A stretch of 8,772 nucleotides of DNA from Legionellaceae bacterium (GCA_947504795.1 CANNJG010000074.1:1-8772); one strand, 5' to 3'; shown: positions 1 through 6,518, counted from the stretch's first letter. Made by a program: numbers and translations. Notes: generated by a model from the sequence alone, not told the origin.

Positions 1-430
1 AGCCTAGGTGGGTACACACCCCCACTAGGACCAAATATTCAGGACGCAAGGATCGCCAAGGATTTTGGGCATAAGCAGGCTGTTGTGTCACCAATGACAT
101 CGGATCTCGCAATGCTGGATTGGATTGTTTGAGTTGCGCGAGCATCTCTGGCGTGCGACGAATAACCCAAATCGGTTTTCCTCGCCACATAACCGTTAAT
201 TGTTCGCCAGGCTGCAATTGGCTCAGATCAACGGTCACCGGCCCAGCAGCAGCCAATGTTCGTCGATTAGGGTTTAAAGAAGAGATAAACGGGACGATTG
301 CACACGCCACACCAACACAGCCTAACACCTGCATACTGGTGCGTAGAAATTTACGCTTCTGAGTATCTACTCGGGATTGTGAAGAACAACGAGAACAGTG
401 TTTGGAATCCGATGATTTAGAATCTGCCAT
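1..430 (-). CDS. petA: Ubiquinol-cytochrome c reductase Rieske iron-sulfur subunit, partial (3' end outside window)
   Basis: This is the N-terminal 143 residues of the Rieske protein of the cytochrome bc1 complex, which passes electrons from ubiquinol to cytochrome c1 at the cytoplasmic membrane. The protein starts MADSKSSDSK and has a Tat-like motif, QKRKFLR, at residues 24-30, then a hydrophobic segment at about 31-52 (single membrane anchor). The Rieske fold starts at about 60, and the visible part ends in CTHLG (139-143), the first [2Fe-2S] ligand box; the second box (CPCHGS type) lies beyond the left edge. The Tat motif has Lys-Arg instead of Arg-Arg. The N-terminal tail is polar and Ser-rich with an extra CSRC at 12-15. 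ATG at 430 was chosen because it is the only ATG ahead of the signal sequence; a TTG at 445 is an alternative. petB and petC would be expected next. It lies behind a probable terminator after rpsI and may have its own promoter, which I could not identify. Confidence 0.93.
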   Translation of the reverse strand, partial: MADSKSSDSKHCSRCSSQSRVDTQKRKFLRTSMQVLGCVGVACAIVPFISSLNPNRRTLAAAGPVTVDLSQLQPGEQLTVMWRGKPIWVIRRTPEMLAQLKQSNPALRDPMSLVTQQPAYAQNPWRSLRPEYLVLVGVCTHLG

Positions 431-489
431 CCTAAGGGCCCCCAACGTTTTTTTGAGATCAACCTACGAGAGCGAAATTAAGAAACAAG

Positions 490-532
490 CCTCAATCAAC
501 GGTGTGCAAAGCACAGCAACCTTTGATTGAGG
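490..532 (-). terminator. Stem-loop after rpsI, probable Rho-independent terminator
   Basis: A perfect 10-bp inverted repeat (CCTCAATCAA at 490-499, TTGATTGAGG at 523-532) encloses a second short stem, TGTGC/GCACA at 503-507 and 511-515, with a 3-base loop. Read on the minus strand it starts 14 bases after the rpsI stop and is followed by CTTGTTTCTTAATTT, a broken T-rich run. The stem is only moderately GC-rich, so termination may be partial and petA may still receive read-through. The plus-strand reading has no T-run, so this is not a terminator for that strand. Confidence 0.6.
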
Positions 533-546
533 TATTAGAACAACGA

Positions 547-990
547 CTAACGTTTAGAATATTGTGTTGCTCGACGAGCTTTATGCAAGCCCACTTTCTT
601 ACGTTCAACACGACGTGAATCGCGTGTTAACAACCCACGTGCACGGAGTTTTTTGCGGAAGGAATTTTCTAGAGGTTCAGCACCTTCTACCAAATCACTT
701 TCATCGTACGCAACAAGCGCGCGCGCGATACCCAGACGAATCGCGCCTGCTTGACCAGAAATACCACCGCCGACAACTGTGGCGTAAATATCAAAATTAC
801 CCAGCACATCCACCGCTTCTAAGGGCTGACGAATAATCATACTAGAGGTTTCACGGCCAAAATATTCGGATAACTCACGTTGGTTAACCACAATATTACC
901 TTTGCCTGGGCGCAAAAAAACACGCGCCGTAGAGCTTTTTCTGCGACCTGTGCCATAATACTGTTTTACAGCCTTTTTTACAGCGCTCAT
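547..990 (-). CDS. rpsI: 30S ribosomal protein S9
   Basis: S9 (uS9) sits in the head of the small ribosomal subunit, and its C-terminal tail reaches the P-site tRNA anticodon. The protein is 147 residues against about 130 in E. coli. Family signatures are YYGTGRRKSSTARVF (11-25), YFGRET (43-48), RQPLE (54-58), GGGISGQAGAIR (74-85), TRDSRRVERKKVGLHKAR (122-139) and the final SKR. The extra length is about 5 residues at the N-terminus and an acidic insertion of about 12 residues, DLVEGAEPLENS, at 99-110. The start ATG has a GAGG ribosome-binding site 7 bases upstream, which overlaps the last codons of rplM. The gene begins 2 bases after the rplM stop, so the two are co-transcribed and probably translationally coupled. 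Confidence 0.97.
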   Translation of the reverse strand: MSAVKKAVKQYYGTGRRKSSTARVFLRPGKGNIVVNQRELSEYFGRETSSMIIRQPLEAVDVLGNFDIYATVVGGGISGQAGAIRLGIARALVAYDESDLVEGAEPLENSFRKKLRARGLLTRDSRRVERKKVGLHKARRATQYSKR

Positions 991-992
991 AA

Positions 993-1427
993 TTATTCCT
1001 CAATCTCAAGTTGTTTAGGCTGCTGCGCCGCATGGGGATGTTCACTACCCACATAAATCTTCAGCTTGCGATACATGTCACGACCTAATGAATTTTTTGG
1101 AAGCATCCCTTTCACTGCTCGTTCCAAAACACGCGCAGGGTGAGTCGCTTGCAACTTTTCAAATGATACTTGTTTAATACCACCGGGAAATCCACTATGA
1201 CTGTAGTACATTTTATTTTTGAATTTACGTCCAGTCACTCGAATGGCTTCAACGTTAGTCACAACAATATAATCGCCTGTATCAACGTGAGGTGTATATT
1301 CTGCTTTATGTTTACCACGCAAACGACGCGCGATCTCGGTTGCCAGACGCCCTAAAATTTTATTGTTGGCGTCAATCGTATACCAATCACGCTTGACTTC
1401 ATGTGCCTTAGCACTAAATGTCTTCAT
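993..1427 (-). CDS. rplM: 50S ribosomal protein L13
   Basis: L13 (uL13) is an early-assembling 23S rRNA-binding protein of the large subunit. The 144 residues match the family end to end (E. coli has 142): MKTFSAKAHEVKRDWYTIDA at the start, LGRLATEIARRLRGKHKAEY (25-44), TPHVDTGDYIVV (45-56), AVKGMLPKNSLGR (104-116) and SEHPHAAQQP near the C-terminus. The start ATG has GGAG 8 bases upstream. It is the first gene of an rplM-rpsI unit with a candidate promoter about 80 bases upstream. In E. coli L13 represses its own operon through the mRNA leader. The leader here is short and AT-rich and shows no obvious strong stem, so whether that control exists here cannot be judged. Confidence 0.97.
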   Translation of the reverse strand: MKTFSAKAHEVKRDWYTIDANNKILGRLATEIARRLRGKHKAEYTPHVDTGDYIVVTNVEAIRVTGRKFKNKMYYSHSGFPGGIKQVSFEKLQATHPARVLERAVKGMLPKNSLGRDMYRKLKIYVGSEHPHAAQQPKQLEIEE

Positions 1428-1507
1428 TTAACAAACTCCAACGCGCTTATAGATAGCATAAATTAATTTTTGACTAGCGATTTTAACTAAAACCCACGCA
1501 GATCACA

Positions 1508-1516
1508 AGTATATCA
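1508..1516 (-). promoter_or_regulatory. Candidate extended -10 promoter for rplM-rpsI
   Basis: On the minus strand the spacer between ihfA and rplM contains TGATATACT: an extended -10 (TGn) followed by TATACT, which matches TATAAT at 5 of 6 positions. The region at the usual -35 distance is AT-rich without a good TTGACA match, which an extended -10 can tolerate. Transcription would start near 1501, giving a leader of about 75 bases before the rplM ATG. The location, between two ancestral gene clusters, is where a new promoter would be needed. The 134-base spacer shows no strong terminator after ihfA. Confidence 0.4.
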
Positions 1517-1561
1517 TGAAAATTATTCAATATTTATGGATTCCATACACGAAGCTAGGAT

Positions 1562-1846
1562 CTATTTCTCGATCTCTTTCTTAAACGTCAGTCCTGCTTT
1601 AAAGGTTACTACCCGGCGTGCAGGAATTGGTGTGGGTTGCCCAGTCTTTGGATTTCGTCCCGGACGTGCGGATTTATTACGTAATTTAAAATTGCCAAAG
1701 CTCGATAATTTAACTGGATAGCCTGCTACCAGTTCTTGGGTGATTGCTTCAAAAAATTCATCGACTAGTAAACGCGCATCCAACTTTGACAACCCCAGTT
1801 CGTCACAGAGTCCCTCAATCATTATCATTTTATTCAATGCACGCAT
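1562..1846 (-). CDS. ihfA: Integration host factor subunit alpha
   Basis: IHF alpha pairs with IHF beta to bind specific DNA sites and bend them sharply, supporting recombination, replication and transcription control in the nucleoid. The protein has 94 residues (E. coli 99). It shows the HU/IHF fold: N-terminal helices with GLSKLDARLLVDEFFEAI (18-35), VKLSSFGNFKLRNK (45-58), then the beta-arm RPGRNPKTGQ (61-70) with the DNA-intercalating proline at 66, and PARRVVTFKAG (75-85). ARPGRNPKTG and the alpha-type helices separate it from IHF beta and HU. The C-terminal tail is about 5 residues shorter than in E. coli. The start ATG at 1846 has AAGGAG 8 bases upstream; later in-frame ATGs would cut helix 1. 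It follows pheT by 78 bases, the usual gammaproteobacterial order; the spacer holds a 5-bp hairpin just before the ribosome-binding site. Confidence 0.96.
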   Translation of the reverse strand: MRALNKMIMIEGLCDELGLSKLDARLLVDEFFEAITQELVAGYPVKLSSFGNFKLRNKSARPGRNPKTGQPTPIPARRVVTFKAGLTFKKEIEK

Positions 1847-1861
1847 TGGTTACTCCTTTTT

Positions 1862-1874
1862 AGGGCACAGCCCT
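1862..1874 (-). promoter_or_regulatory. Small hairpin just upstream of the ihfA ribosome-binding site
   Basis: AGGGC and GCCCT form a perfect 5-bp stem around a 3-base loop, ending only a few bases before the AAGGAG of ihfA. It could affect ribosome access or mark an mRNA end, but it is short and might be chance. The plus-strand reading gives the same stem followed by TTTT, yet there is no plus-strand gene to terminate. Confidence 0.25.
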
Positions 1875-1924
1875 TTTGCAGGCACCTTCTTCTCGCAGGG
1901 CGGTTTATAATGAGCCGACGAGAA

Positions 1925-4321
1925 TTAATGCGTGGTTGTCGTCCGCAGTACCGCAGATAATTGTTTTTCCAGTGCGAGGATCACGGCAGTCATCATTGTC
2001 TGGACTTCTTCATCCTGTAACGTGCGAACATCGCTTTGTAACATTAGCCCTATAGCCATAGATTTTTTATTATTTGCAGCCAACGTAGCGTCTGTATAGA
2101 CATCAAAGACATAAAAATCTTTTAAGTAACTCGAGTCTACTACCTCACGCACAACGCGTTCTAAGTCTTCTGCACGTACCTGTTCATCCAGACATAACGA
2201 TAAATCACGCCTGATGTGCGGGTATTTAGAAATTGTTTGGTACACCGCGCGGCGTAGCGTCGTCAATGTCGATAACTGTATTTCAAATACGATCACTTCT
2301 TGGGTTAAATCCAACGCGTTTAACAAGCGTGGATGCAATGCACCCAACCAGCCAATCGGTTGATCGGCATGCATAATCTGTGCAGTTTTTCCTGGATGCA
2401 AGGCAGGATGTTCTCCGGGAATAAAGGAAACTCTGTCTAGTTGTGTTGTGGCAAATAATGCTTCTAAATCACCTTTCATATCATAAAAATCATACTTAGC
2501 TGACACATCATTCCAATTGAATTGCCCCCGTTCCCCCGTAATTAATCCTGCGCAACATGCCATTTCGGTAACCGCACCGCTATCGGTTGCTAAAAATACC
2601 TTACCTGTTTCCGCAAGCCTTAAAGCAGGCTGTTGGCGATGAATATTATGGAGCATCGAGGCTAGTAATCCTGGCCATAAACCAATACGCATATCTGCCA
2701 ATTCTGAAGAAATGGGGTTAAGCAATGATTTCACGGGTGTATTCGGATATAAGACTTGCTGTAATTGGGGATCTACAAAGCTATAACTAATCGTTTCACG
2801 GTAGCCGCGATGAGCTAAAAAAACAATCATTTGGCGGCTAAGCTGTTCGATAGGATCCGTCGTTCCTGCGTGCATCACCGTATCGATCGCTTGAATTGGA
2901 ATGTGATCATACCCCACCATTCGAATCACTTCTTCTACCAAATCGACCTCCAAACGCAAGTCGACGCGATACGTCGGTACCATCACTTCCCAATGGGCTG
3001 CATGGCGCCGCACCGACATTCCCAGACGCACAAGTATCGCTTCAATTATGTCTTCTGCAACCGCTACGCCTGTCAAACGCAATACTTGATTAGGACGAAA
3101 GACGATCATGATAGGTTTAGGAGGCCATTCGCCCGTTTGCTGTTGAACAACAGGACCTATTTCCCCCCCCATGATCGACTGCAACAAAGTAGTTGCTGTC
3201 TCTAGAGCAATTAAAGGTAAAGCGGGATCAACACCACGCTCAAAACGGTGAGCAGCATCACTCGACAACCCAAAACGGCGTGCCACTCCCGCTATAATCC
3301 GCGGATCAAAATAGGCAGATTCTAACCAGATATCTGTTGTGTGGGCTTGTACCGCAGACAACGCGCCGCCCATCACTCCGGCAATCGCTAATGCACGTTC
3401 ATCATCGGCAATCACCAACACATGTTCATCTAATTGACAGGTTTGTCCGTTTAAAACGATGATGGACTCGTTTTGATGCGCATAACGAACGTGAATATCG
3501 CTTGTGATGGATTGGCGGTCAAACGCATGCAGCGGTTGGCCCAACTCCAACATAACATAATTCAGAACATCCACCACCGGATGCGTAGGTCGAATATCAC
3601 TGCGCCGCAGACGCTCTTTGATAGTTAAGGGTGTGGCCGCTTCTGGATTAATTCCGATGATAAAGCGCCCTGCATACATAGGGCAAGCAGCGGGTGCAGC
3701 TAAATGAACAGGAATGAATGCGTTAGTCGTTACTTTAATGGGCGCTGAAGCTATTGGTTGGAGCGGCAATTGATTTAAAGCAGCTACTTCCCGAGCCACA
3801 CCTAAGATACTTAAGCAGTCAGCACGGTTGGGGGTCAGATCTAAATCTAGGATATGATCTTCTAATTGTAAATACACTCGCAAATCGATCCCTAAAGGGG
3901 CATCATCTGCTAGTTCCATAATCCCTTCAAAGCTATCGACCAACCCTAACTCACTCGCAGCACACAACATACCTTGAGATAATTCACCGCGCAACTTTGA
4001 TTCTTTGATGATAAAATCACCTGGCAACTGCGCACCCAGGGTGGCTAACGCCACGGTAAGTCCTGGACGGACATTCACCGCACCGCAGACAACGGCTATT
4101 AATTGTCCATTACCCGGGTCGACCTCGCATAGGGTCAGGCGATCGGCTTGAGGATGGGGCCGAGTCGCCATCACACGCGCAACTACCACCCCGCTAAACA
4201 TACCGGCCACGGGTTCCACTGCATCAACTTCAAGGCCTGCCATTGTCAATTGGTTGGTTAAAGCATGTGTCGATAAAGGTGGATTAACCCAATCGCGCAA
4301 CCAGGATTCACTTATTTTCAT
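1925..4321 (-). CDS. pheT: Phenylalanyl-tRNA synthetase beta subunit
   Basis: The beta subunit of the (alpha-beta)2 PheRS handles tRNA-Phe binding and hydrolyses mischarged Tyr-tRNA-Phe; catalysis is in alpha. It has 798 residues (E. coli 795). Domains by motif: an EMAP-like tRNA-binding domain at about 39-148 (SGVVVARV, RLTLCEVD); the B3/B4 editing domain at about 211-384 with PLHAFD (263-268), GVMGG (315-319) and GLSSDAAHRFERGVDP (351-366); B5 at about 401-475 ending in VEEVIRMVGYDHIP; a catalytic-like core at about 480-690 with LLNPISSELADMR (533-545); and a C-terminal FDX-ACB anticodon-binding domain from about 699 (KYPHIRRDLSLCLDE). The editing motifs look intact. The ATG is 9 bases after the pheS stop, and its AGGG ribosome-binding site overlaps that TAG, indicating coupled synthesis of the two subunits. 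A run of eight Gs lies inside the gene at 3163-3170. Confidence 0.98.
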   Translation of the reverse strand: MKISESWLRDWVNPPLSTHALTNQLTMAGLEVDAVEPVAGMFSGVVVARVMATRPHPQADRLTLCEVDPGNGQLIAVVCGAVNVRPGLTVALATLGAQLPGDFIIKESKLRGELSQGMLCAASELGLVDSFEGIMELADDAPLGIDLRVYLQLEDHILDLDLTPNRADCLSILGVAREVAALNQLPLQPIASAPIKVTTNAFIPVHLAAPAACPMYAGRFIIGINPEAATPLTIKERLRRSDIRPTHPVVDVLNYVMLELGQPLHAFDRQSITSDIHVRYAHQNESIIVLNGQTCQLDEHVLVIADDERALAIAGVMGGALSAVQAHTTDIWLESAYFDPRIIAGVARRFGLSSDAAHRFERGVDPALPLIALETATTLLQSIMGGEIGPVVQQQTGEWPPKPIMIVFRPNQVLRLTGVAVAEDIIEAILVRLGMSVRRHAAHWEVMVPTYRVDLRLEVDLVEEVIRMVGYDHIPIQAIDTVMHAGTTDPIEQLSRQMIVFLAHRGYRETISYSFVDPQLQQVLYPNTPVKSLLNPISSELADMRIGLWPGLLASMLHNIHRQQPALRLAETGKVFLATDSGAVTEMACCAGLITGERGQFNWNDVSAKYDFYDMKGDLEALFATTQLDRVSFIPGEHPALHPGKTAQIMHADQPIGWLGALHPRLLNALDLTQEVIVFEIQLSTLTTLRRAVYQTISKYPHIRRDLSLCLDEQVRAEDLERVVREVVDSSYLKDFYVFDVYTDATLAANNKKSMAIGLMLQSDVRTLQDEEVQTMMTAVILALEKQLSAVLRTTTTH

Positions 4322-4330
4322 GGTTAAACC

Positions 4331-5347
4331 CTAAAATTGTTTCAAAAACGTAGCATCATTCTCGAACATCAATCGCAAATCATCGATGGTGTAGTATAGC
4401 ATCGTGATTCTGTCGATCCCCATGCCAAATGCCCATCCCTGATAGTGTTGCGGATCAATATTAACCGCTTGCAAGACATTAGGATGCACCATGCCACATC
4501 CACCTACTTCTAGCCAACCCGTGAATTTACAGGTTCGACACCCTTTGCCTGCGCATTGCGTGCATTCAATATCCATTTCCGCCGAAGGTTCTGTAAATGG
4601 GAAATAAGAGGGTCGAAAACGAAAAGCCAATTCGCGCTCAAATAATTCTGAAAAGAATTGTTGTAACAATCCCTTCAACCCCGCCAACGTAGCACTGCTA
4701 TCGATAAGTAAGCCTTCGACCTGATGAAACATTGGGGTATGAGTCAAATCTGACTCATACCGATAAACACGGCCCGGAGCAATTAAGCGCAAAGGAGGGG
4801 GATATTGTTCCATGATTCGAATTTGTACGGATGACGTGTGGGTTCGTAACAGCGACCCATCACCAAAGTAAAACGTATCATGCATAGCCCTGGCAGGATG
4901 ATGCGCGGGCACATTTAAAGCCTCGAAATTATAAAAATCTGTTTCTATTTCAGGGCCATCGACAATGTCGAATCCCAAACGACTAAAATAGGCATTAATT
5001 TTGTGTTTTATTTGCGAAACAGGATGCAAAGAACCGACTTCTTTTGACCGTCCGGATAACGTTACATCAATATATTCGGCACTGAGTTTGGCTTGAAGAA
5101 CCCGCTCGGTAAGCAGCGCATGTTTTTCTTCAATTTTTTCATGAATCTCACGTTTGACTTGATTCACCAACTGGCCGACAACCGGTTTTTCAGCTGCTGA
5201 CAACTGGGAGACTTGTTTTAATAATTCAGTTAATCGCCCTTTTTTACCAAGAAAATCAACCCTAATAGCCTGCAACTCGGTCAAATCATCGACCTTGTCA
5301 ATGGCTATAAGGGCTGACGCTTGTAATTGGGCAAGATGGTCTTTCAC
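4331..5347 (-). CDS. pheS: Phenylalanyl-tRNA synthetase alpha subunit
   Basis: This is the catalytic alpha subunit of the class II PheRS, which charges tRNA-Phe with phenylalanine. Taking GTG at 5347 as the start gives 338 residues (MKDHLAQL, aligning with E. coli MSHLAEL); a TTG at 5353, overlapping the rplT TGA, would add two residues. GTG is preferred because TGGG lies 6 bases upstream and nothing suitable precedes the TTG. An N-terminal helical coiled-coil arm for tRNA covers about 1-85. The core includes HPVSQ (108-112), LNVPAHHPARAMHDTF (144-159), motif 2 PGRVYRYESDLTHTPMFHQ (191-209), FRPSYFPFTEPSAEMD (244-259), GCGMVHPNVL (283-292) and motif 3 FGMGIDRI (307-314). Between EPSAEMD and the GCGMVHP motif there is a CxxCx4CxxC insertion (Cys 262, 265, 270, 273) that E. 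coli PheS lacks. The gene starts 2 bases after rplT, leaving no room for the pheM leader and attenuator of E. coli. Confidence 0.96.
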   Translation of the reverse strand: MKDHLAQLQASALIAIDKVDDLTELQAIRVDFLGKKGRLTELLKQVSQLSAAEKPVVGQLVNQVKREIHEKIEEKHALLTERVLQAKLSAEYIDVTLSGRSKEVGSLHPVSQIKHKINAYFSRLGFDIVDGPEIETDFYNFEALNVPAHHPARAMHDTFYFGDGSLLRTHTSSVQIRIMEQYPPPLRLIAPGRVYRYESDLTHTPMFHQVEGLLIDSSATLAGLKGLLQQFFSELFERELAFRFRPSYFPFTEPSAEMDIECTQCAGKGCRTCKFTGWLEVGGCGMVHPNVLQAVNIDPQHYQGWAFGMGIDRITMLYYTIDDLRLMFENDATFLKQF

Positions 5348-5349
5348 AA

Positions 5350-5706
5350 TCAACCCAAAACTGCTTTCACTTGCTCAGCAATTACGGCAAAAGCCTGTTT
5401 ATCGTGCACAGCCATATCGGCTAATACTTTTCGATCCAGCTCAATTTCCGCCTTTTTCAATCCGTCGATGAACCGGCTGTAAGACAAACCACATTCACGG
5501 GCAGCCGCGTTGATACGCGTGATCCAAAGTGCTCGAAATTGACGTTTTTTCTGACGTCTATCTCGATAAGCATATTGTCCCGCCTTAATAACCGCCTGCT
5601 TGGCAACTCGGTAAACACGACTCCGTGCACCGTAGTAACCTTTGGCTTGTTTCATTATTTTCTTGTGACGCGCTTTCGCAGTCACACCGCGCTTAACTCT
5701 TGGCAT
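5350..5706 (-). CDS. rplT: 50S ribosomal protein L20
   Basis: L20 (bL20) binds 23S rRNA early and is essential for large-subunit assembly; in E. coli it also represses rpmI-rplT by binding a pseudoknot in the mRNA. The 118 residues equal the E. coli length and align without gaps: MPRVKRGVTAKARHKKI (1-17), AKGYYGARSRVYRVAKQAVIKAGQYAYRDRR (21-51), LWITRINAAARECGLSYSRF (60-79), GLKKAEIELDRKVLADMA (85-102). The long basic N-terminal extension that threads into rRNA is intact. A strong GGGGGAG ribosome-binding site lies 7 bases before the ATG and directly follows the rpmI TAA, so rplT translation is likely coupled to rpmI. The TGA stop is 2 bases from the preferred pheS GTG. Confidence 0.98.
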   Translation of the reverse strand: MPRVKRGVTAKARHKKIMKQAKGYYGARSRVYRVAKQAVIKAGQYAYRDRRQKKRQFRALWITRINAAARECGLSYSRFIDGLKKAEIELDRKVLADMAVHDKQAFAVIAEQVKAVLG

Positions 5707-5719
5707 AATTCACTCCCCC

Positions 5720-5920
5720 TTAGCTACCTTGCAACAATCGCGTCGCTAAACGCGCGTCACACAGTTTTAATCGACCTGAAGACACCCGCAGATGTCGCTT
5801 CTGTTTGGTTGATTTCTTGGTCAGGATGTGATTTCGATAAGCGCCTCGACGTTTGATCGCACCACTCGCAGTTTTACGGAAGCGCTTACTGGCGCCTCTG
5901 TGAGTTTTTAACTTAGGCAT
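5720..5920 (-). CDS. rpmI: 50S ribosomal protein L35
   Basis: L35 (bL35) is a small, very basic protein of the large subunit. The 66 residues (E. coli 65) begin MPKLKTHRGASKRFRKTASG and contain the hallmark HILTKKSTKQKRHLR (31-45). The C-terminal third (VSSGRLKLCDARLATRLLQGS) is more diverged than the rest, as is common for this protein. The ATG has GGAG 9 bases upstream; a second ATG inside that spacer is out of frame. It sits between infC and rplT, the standard order, behind an AT-rich stem-loop with a T-run that could attenuate transcription between infC and the ribosomal protein genes. Confidence 0.96.
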   Translation of the reverse strand: MPKLKTHRGASKRFRKTASGAIKRRGAYRNHILTKKSTKQKRHLRVSSGRLKLCDARLATRLLQGS

Positions 5921-5947
5921 AACATGTAACTCCGCATTAAATATAAT

Positions 5948-5976
5948 AAAAAGGCAATAACTATAAACAGTTATGC
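5948..5976 (-). terminator. AT-rich stem-loop plus T-run between infC and rpmI, possible attenuator
   Basis: On the minus strand ATAACT and AGTTAT (5969-5974 and 5957-5962) form a 6-bp stem with a 6-base loop. The stem can extend by GC/GC with one bulged T, and CTTTTTATTATATTT follows directly. The upstream arm includes the infC stop codon. The layout is that of an intrinsic terminator but the stem is AT-rich, so at most partial termination is expected. In E. coli this junction is where L20 control acts, by a different structure. It may be only an RNA stability or processing element. Confidence 0.35.
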
Positions 5977-6510
5977 TTGCTTTTTCTTAGGTGCTAATAC
6001 CATCATCAACTGGCGTCCTTCGCGTTTTGGGTGCTGCTCGATAACTGCGAATTCAACAGTATCTTTTTGCACACGCTCTAGAATCTTCATTCCGAGTTCT
6101 TGATGCGCCACTTCACGACCACGAAAACGTAGCGTAATTTTGACCTTATCACCGTGTTCTAGGAATTTTAGCAGGTTGCGTAGCTTGACCTGGTAATCCC
6201 CGTCTTCCGTCGTTGGACGGAATTTCAATTCTTTGACTTGAATTTGCTTTTGCTTTTTTTTCGCTTCAGCTTGTTTCTTATTCACTTCAAAGAGAAACTT
6301 TCCATAATCCATAATCCGACATACAGGCGGTTTGGCTGTGGGTGAAATTTCTACTAAGTCACATCCACTTTCTTCCGCTGCACGCAGTGCCTCACGTATC
6401 GACACAATACCGGCTTGATTGCCATCAACATCAATTAAACGCACCTCTGGCACATTAATATGTTCATTAATTCGTGCGCGATCATTATCACGCTTTGTTG
6501 GTGCACTAAT
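5971..6510 (-). CDS. infC: Translation initiation factor IF-3 (ATT start codon)
   Basis: IF3 binds the 30S subunit, keeps it apart from 50S and rejects wrong initiator tRNAs and non-canonical start codons. Starting at the ATT codon at 6508-6510, the product has 179 residues (E. coli 180): MSAPTKRDNDRARINEHINV, then VRLIDVDGNQAGIVS (23-37), EALRAAEESGCDLVEISPTAKPPVCRIMDYGKF (40-72), a Lys-rich linker (78-92) and the C-terminal domain KELKFRPTTEDGDYQVKLRNL (93-113), KITLRFRGREVAHQELG (124-140), ending LAPKKKQA. A start at the in-frame GTG (6451-6453) would lose 19 residues, including the conserved RINEHI segment, and has no ribosome-binding site. The ATT has a perfect AGGAGG 8 bases upstream. 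No in-frame ATG, GTG or TTG precedes the GTG. As in E. coli, the AUU start should let IF3 repress its own synthesis. Confidence 0.96.
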   Translation of the reverse strand: MSAPTKRDNDRARINEHINVPEVRLIDVDGNQAGIVSIREALRAAEESGCDLVEISPTAKPPVCRIMDYGKFLFEVNKKQAEAKKKQKQIQVKELKFRPTTEDGDYQVKLRNLLKFLEHGDKVKITLRFRGREVAHQELGMKILERVQKDTVEFAVIEQHPKREGRQLMMVLAPKKKQA

Positions 6511-6518
6511 GGTTTTAT

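Noticed and set aside
443..445. TTG as an upstream start for petA
   Set aside because: It adds only five residues (LGALR after the initiator region) with no family support; the ATG at 430 already precedes the full signal sequence.
564..836. 90-codon plus-strand open frame opposite rpsI
   Set aside because: It is the antisense shadow of a certain S9 gene, with no ribosome-binding site or recognisable protein. The same applies to the plus-strand frames at 120-362, 1170-1355, 1536-1721, 2831-3205, 2896-3093, 5539-5856 and 6980-7171.
1535..1547. TATGG/CCATA palindrome after ihfA as a terminator
   Set aside because: Only 5 AT-rich base pairs with a 3-base loop and no T-run directly after it.
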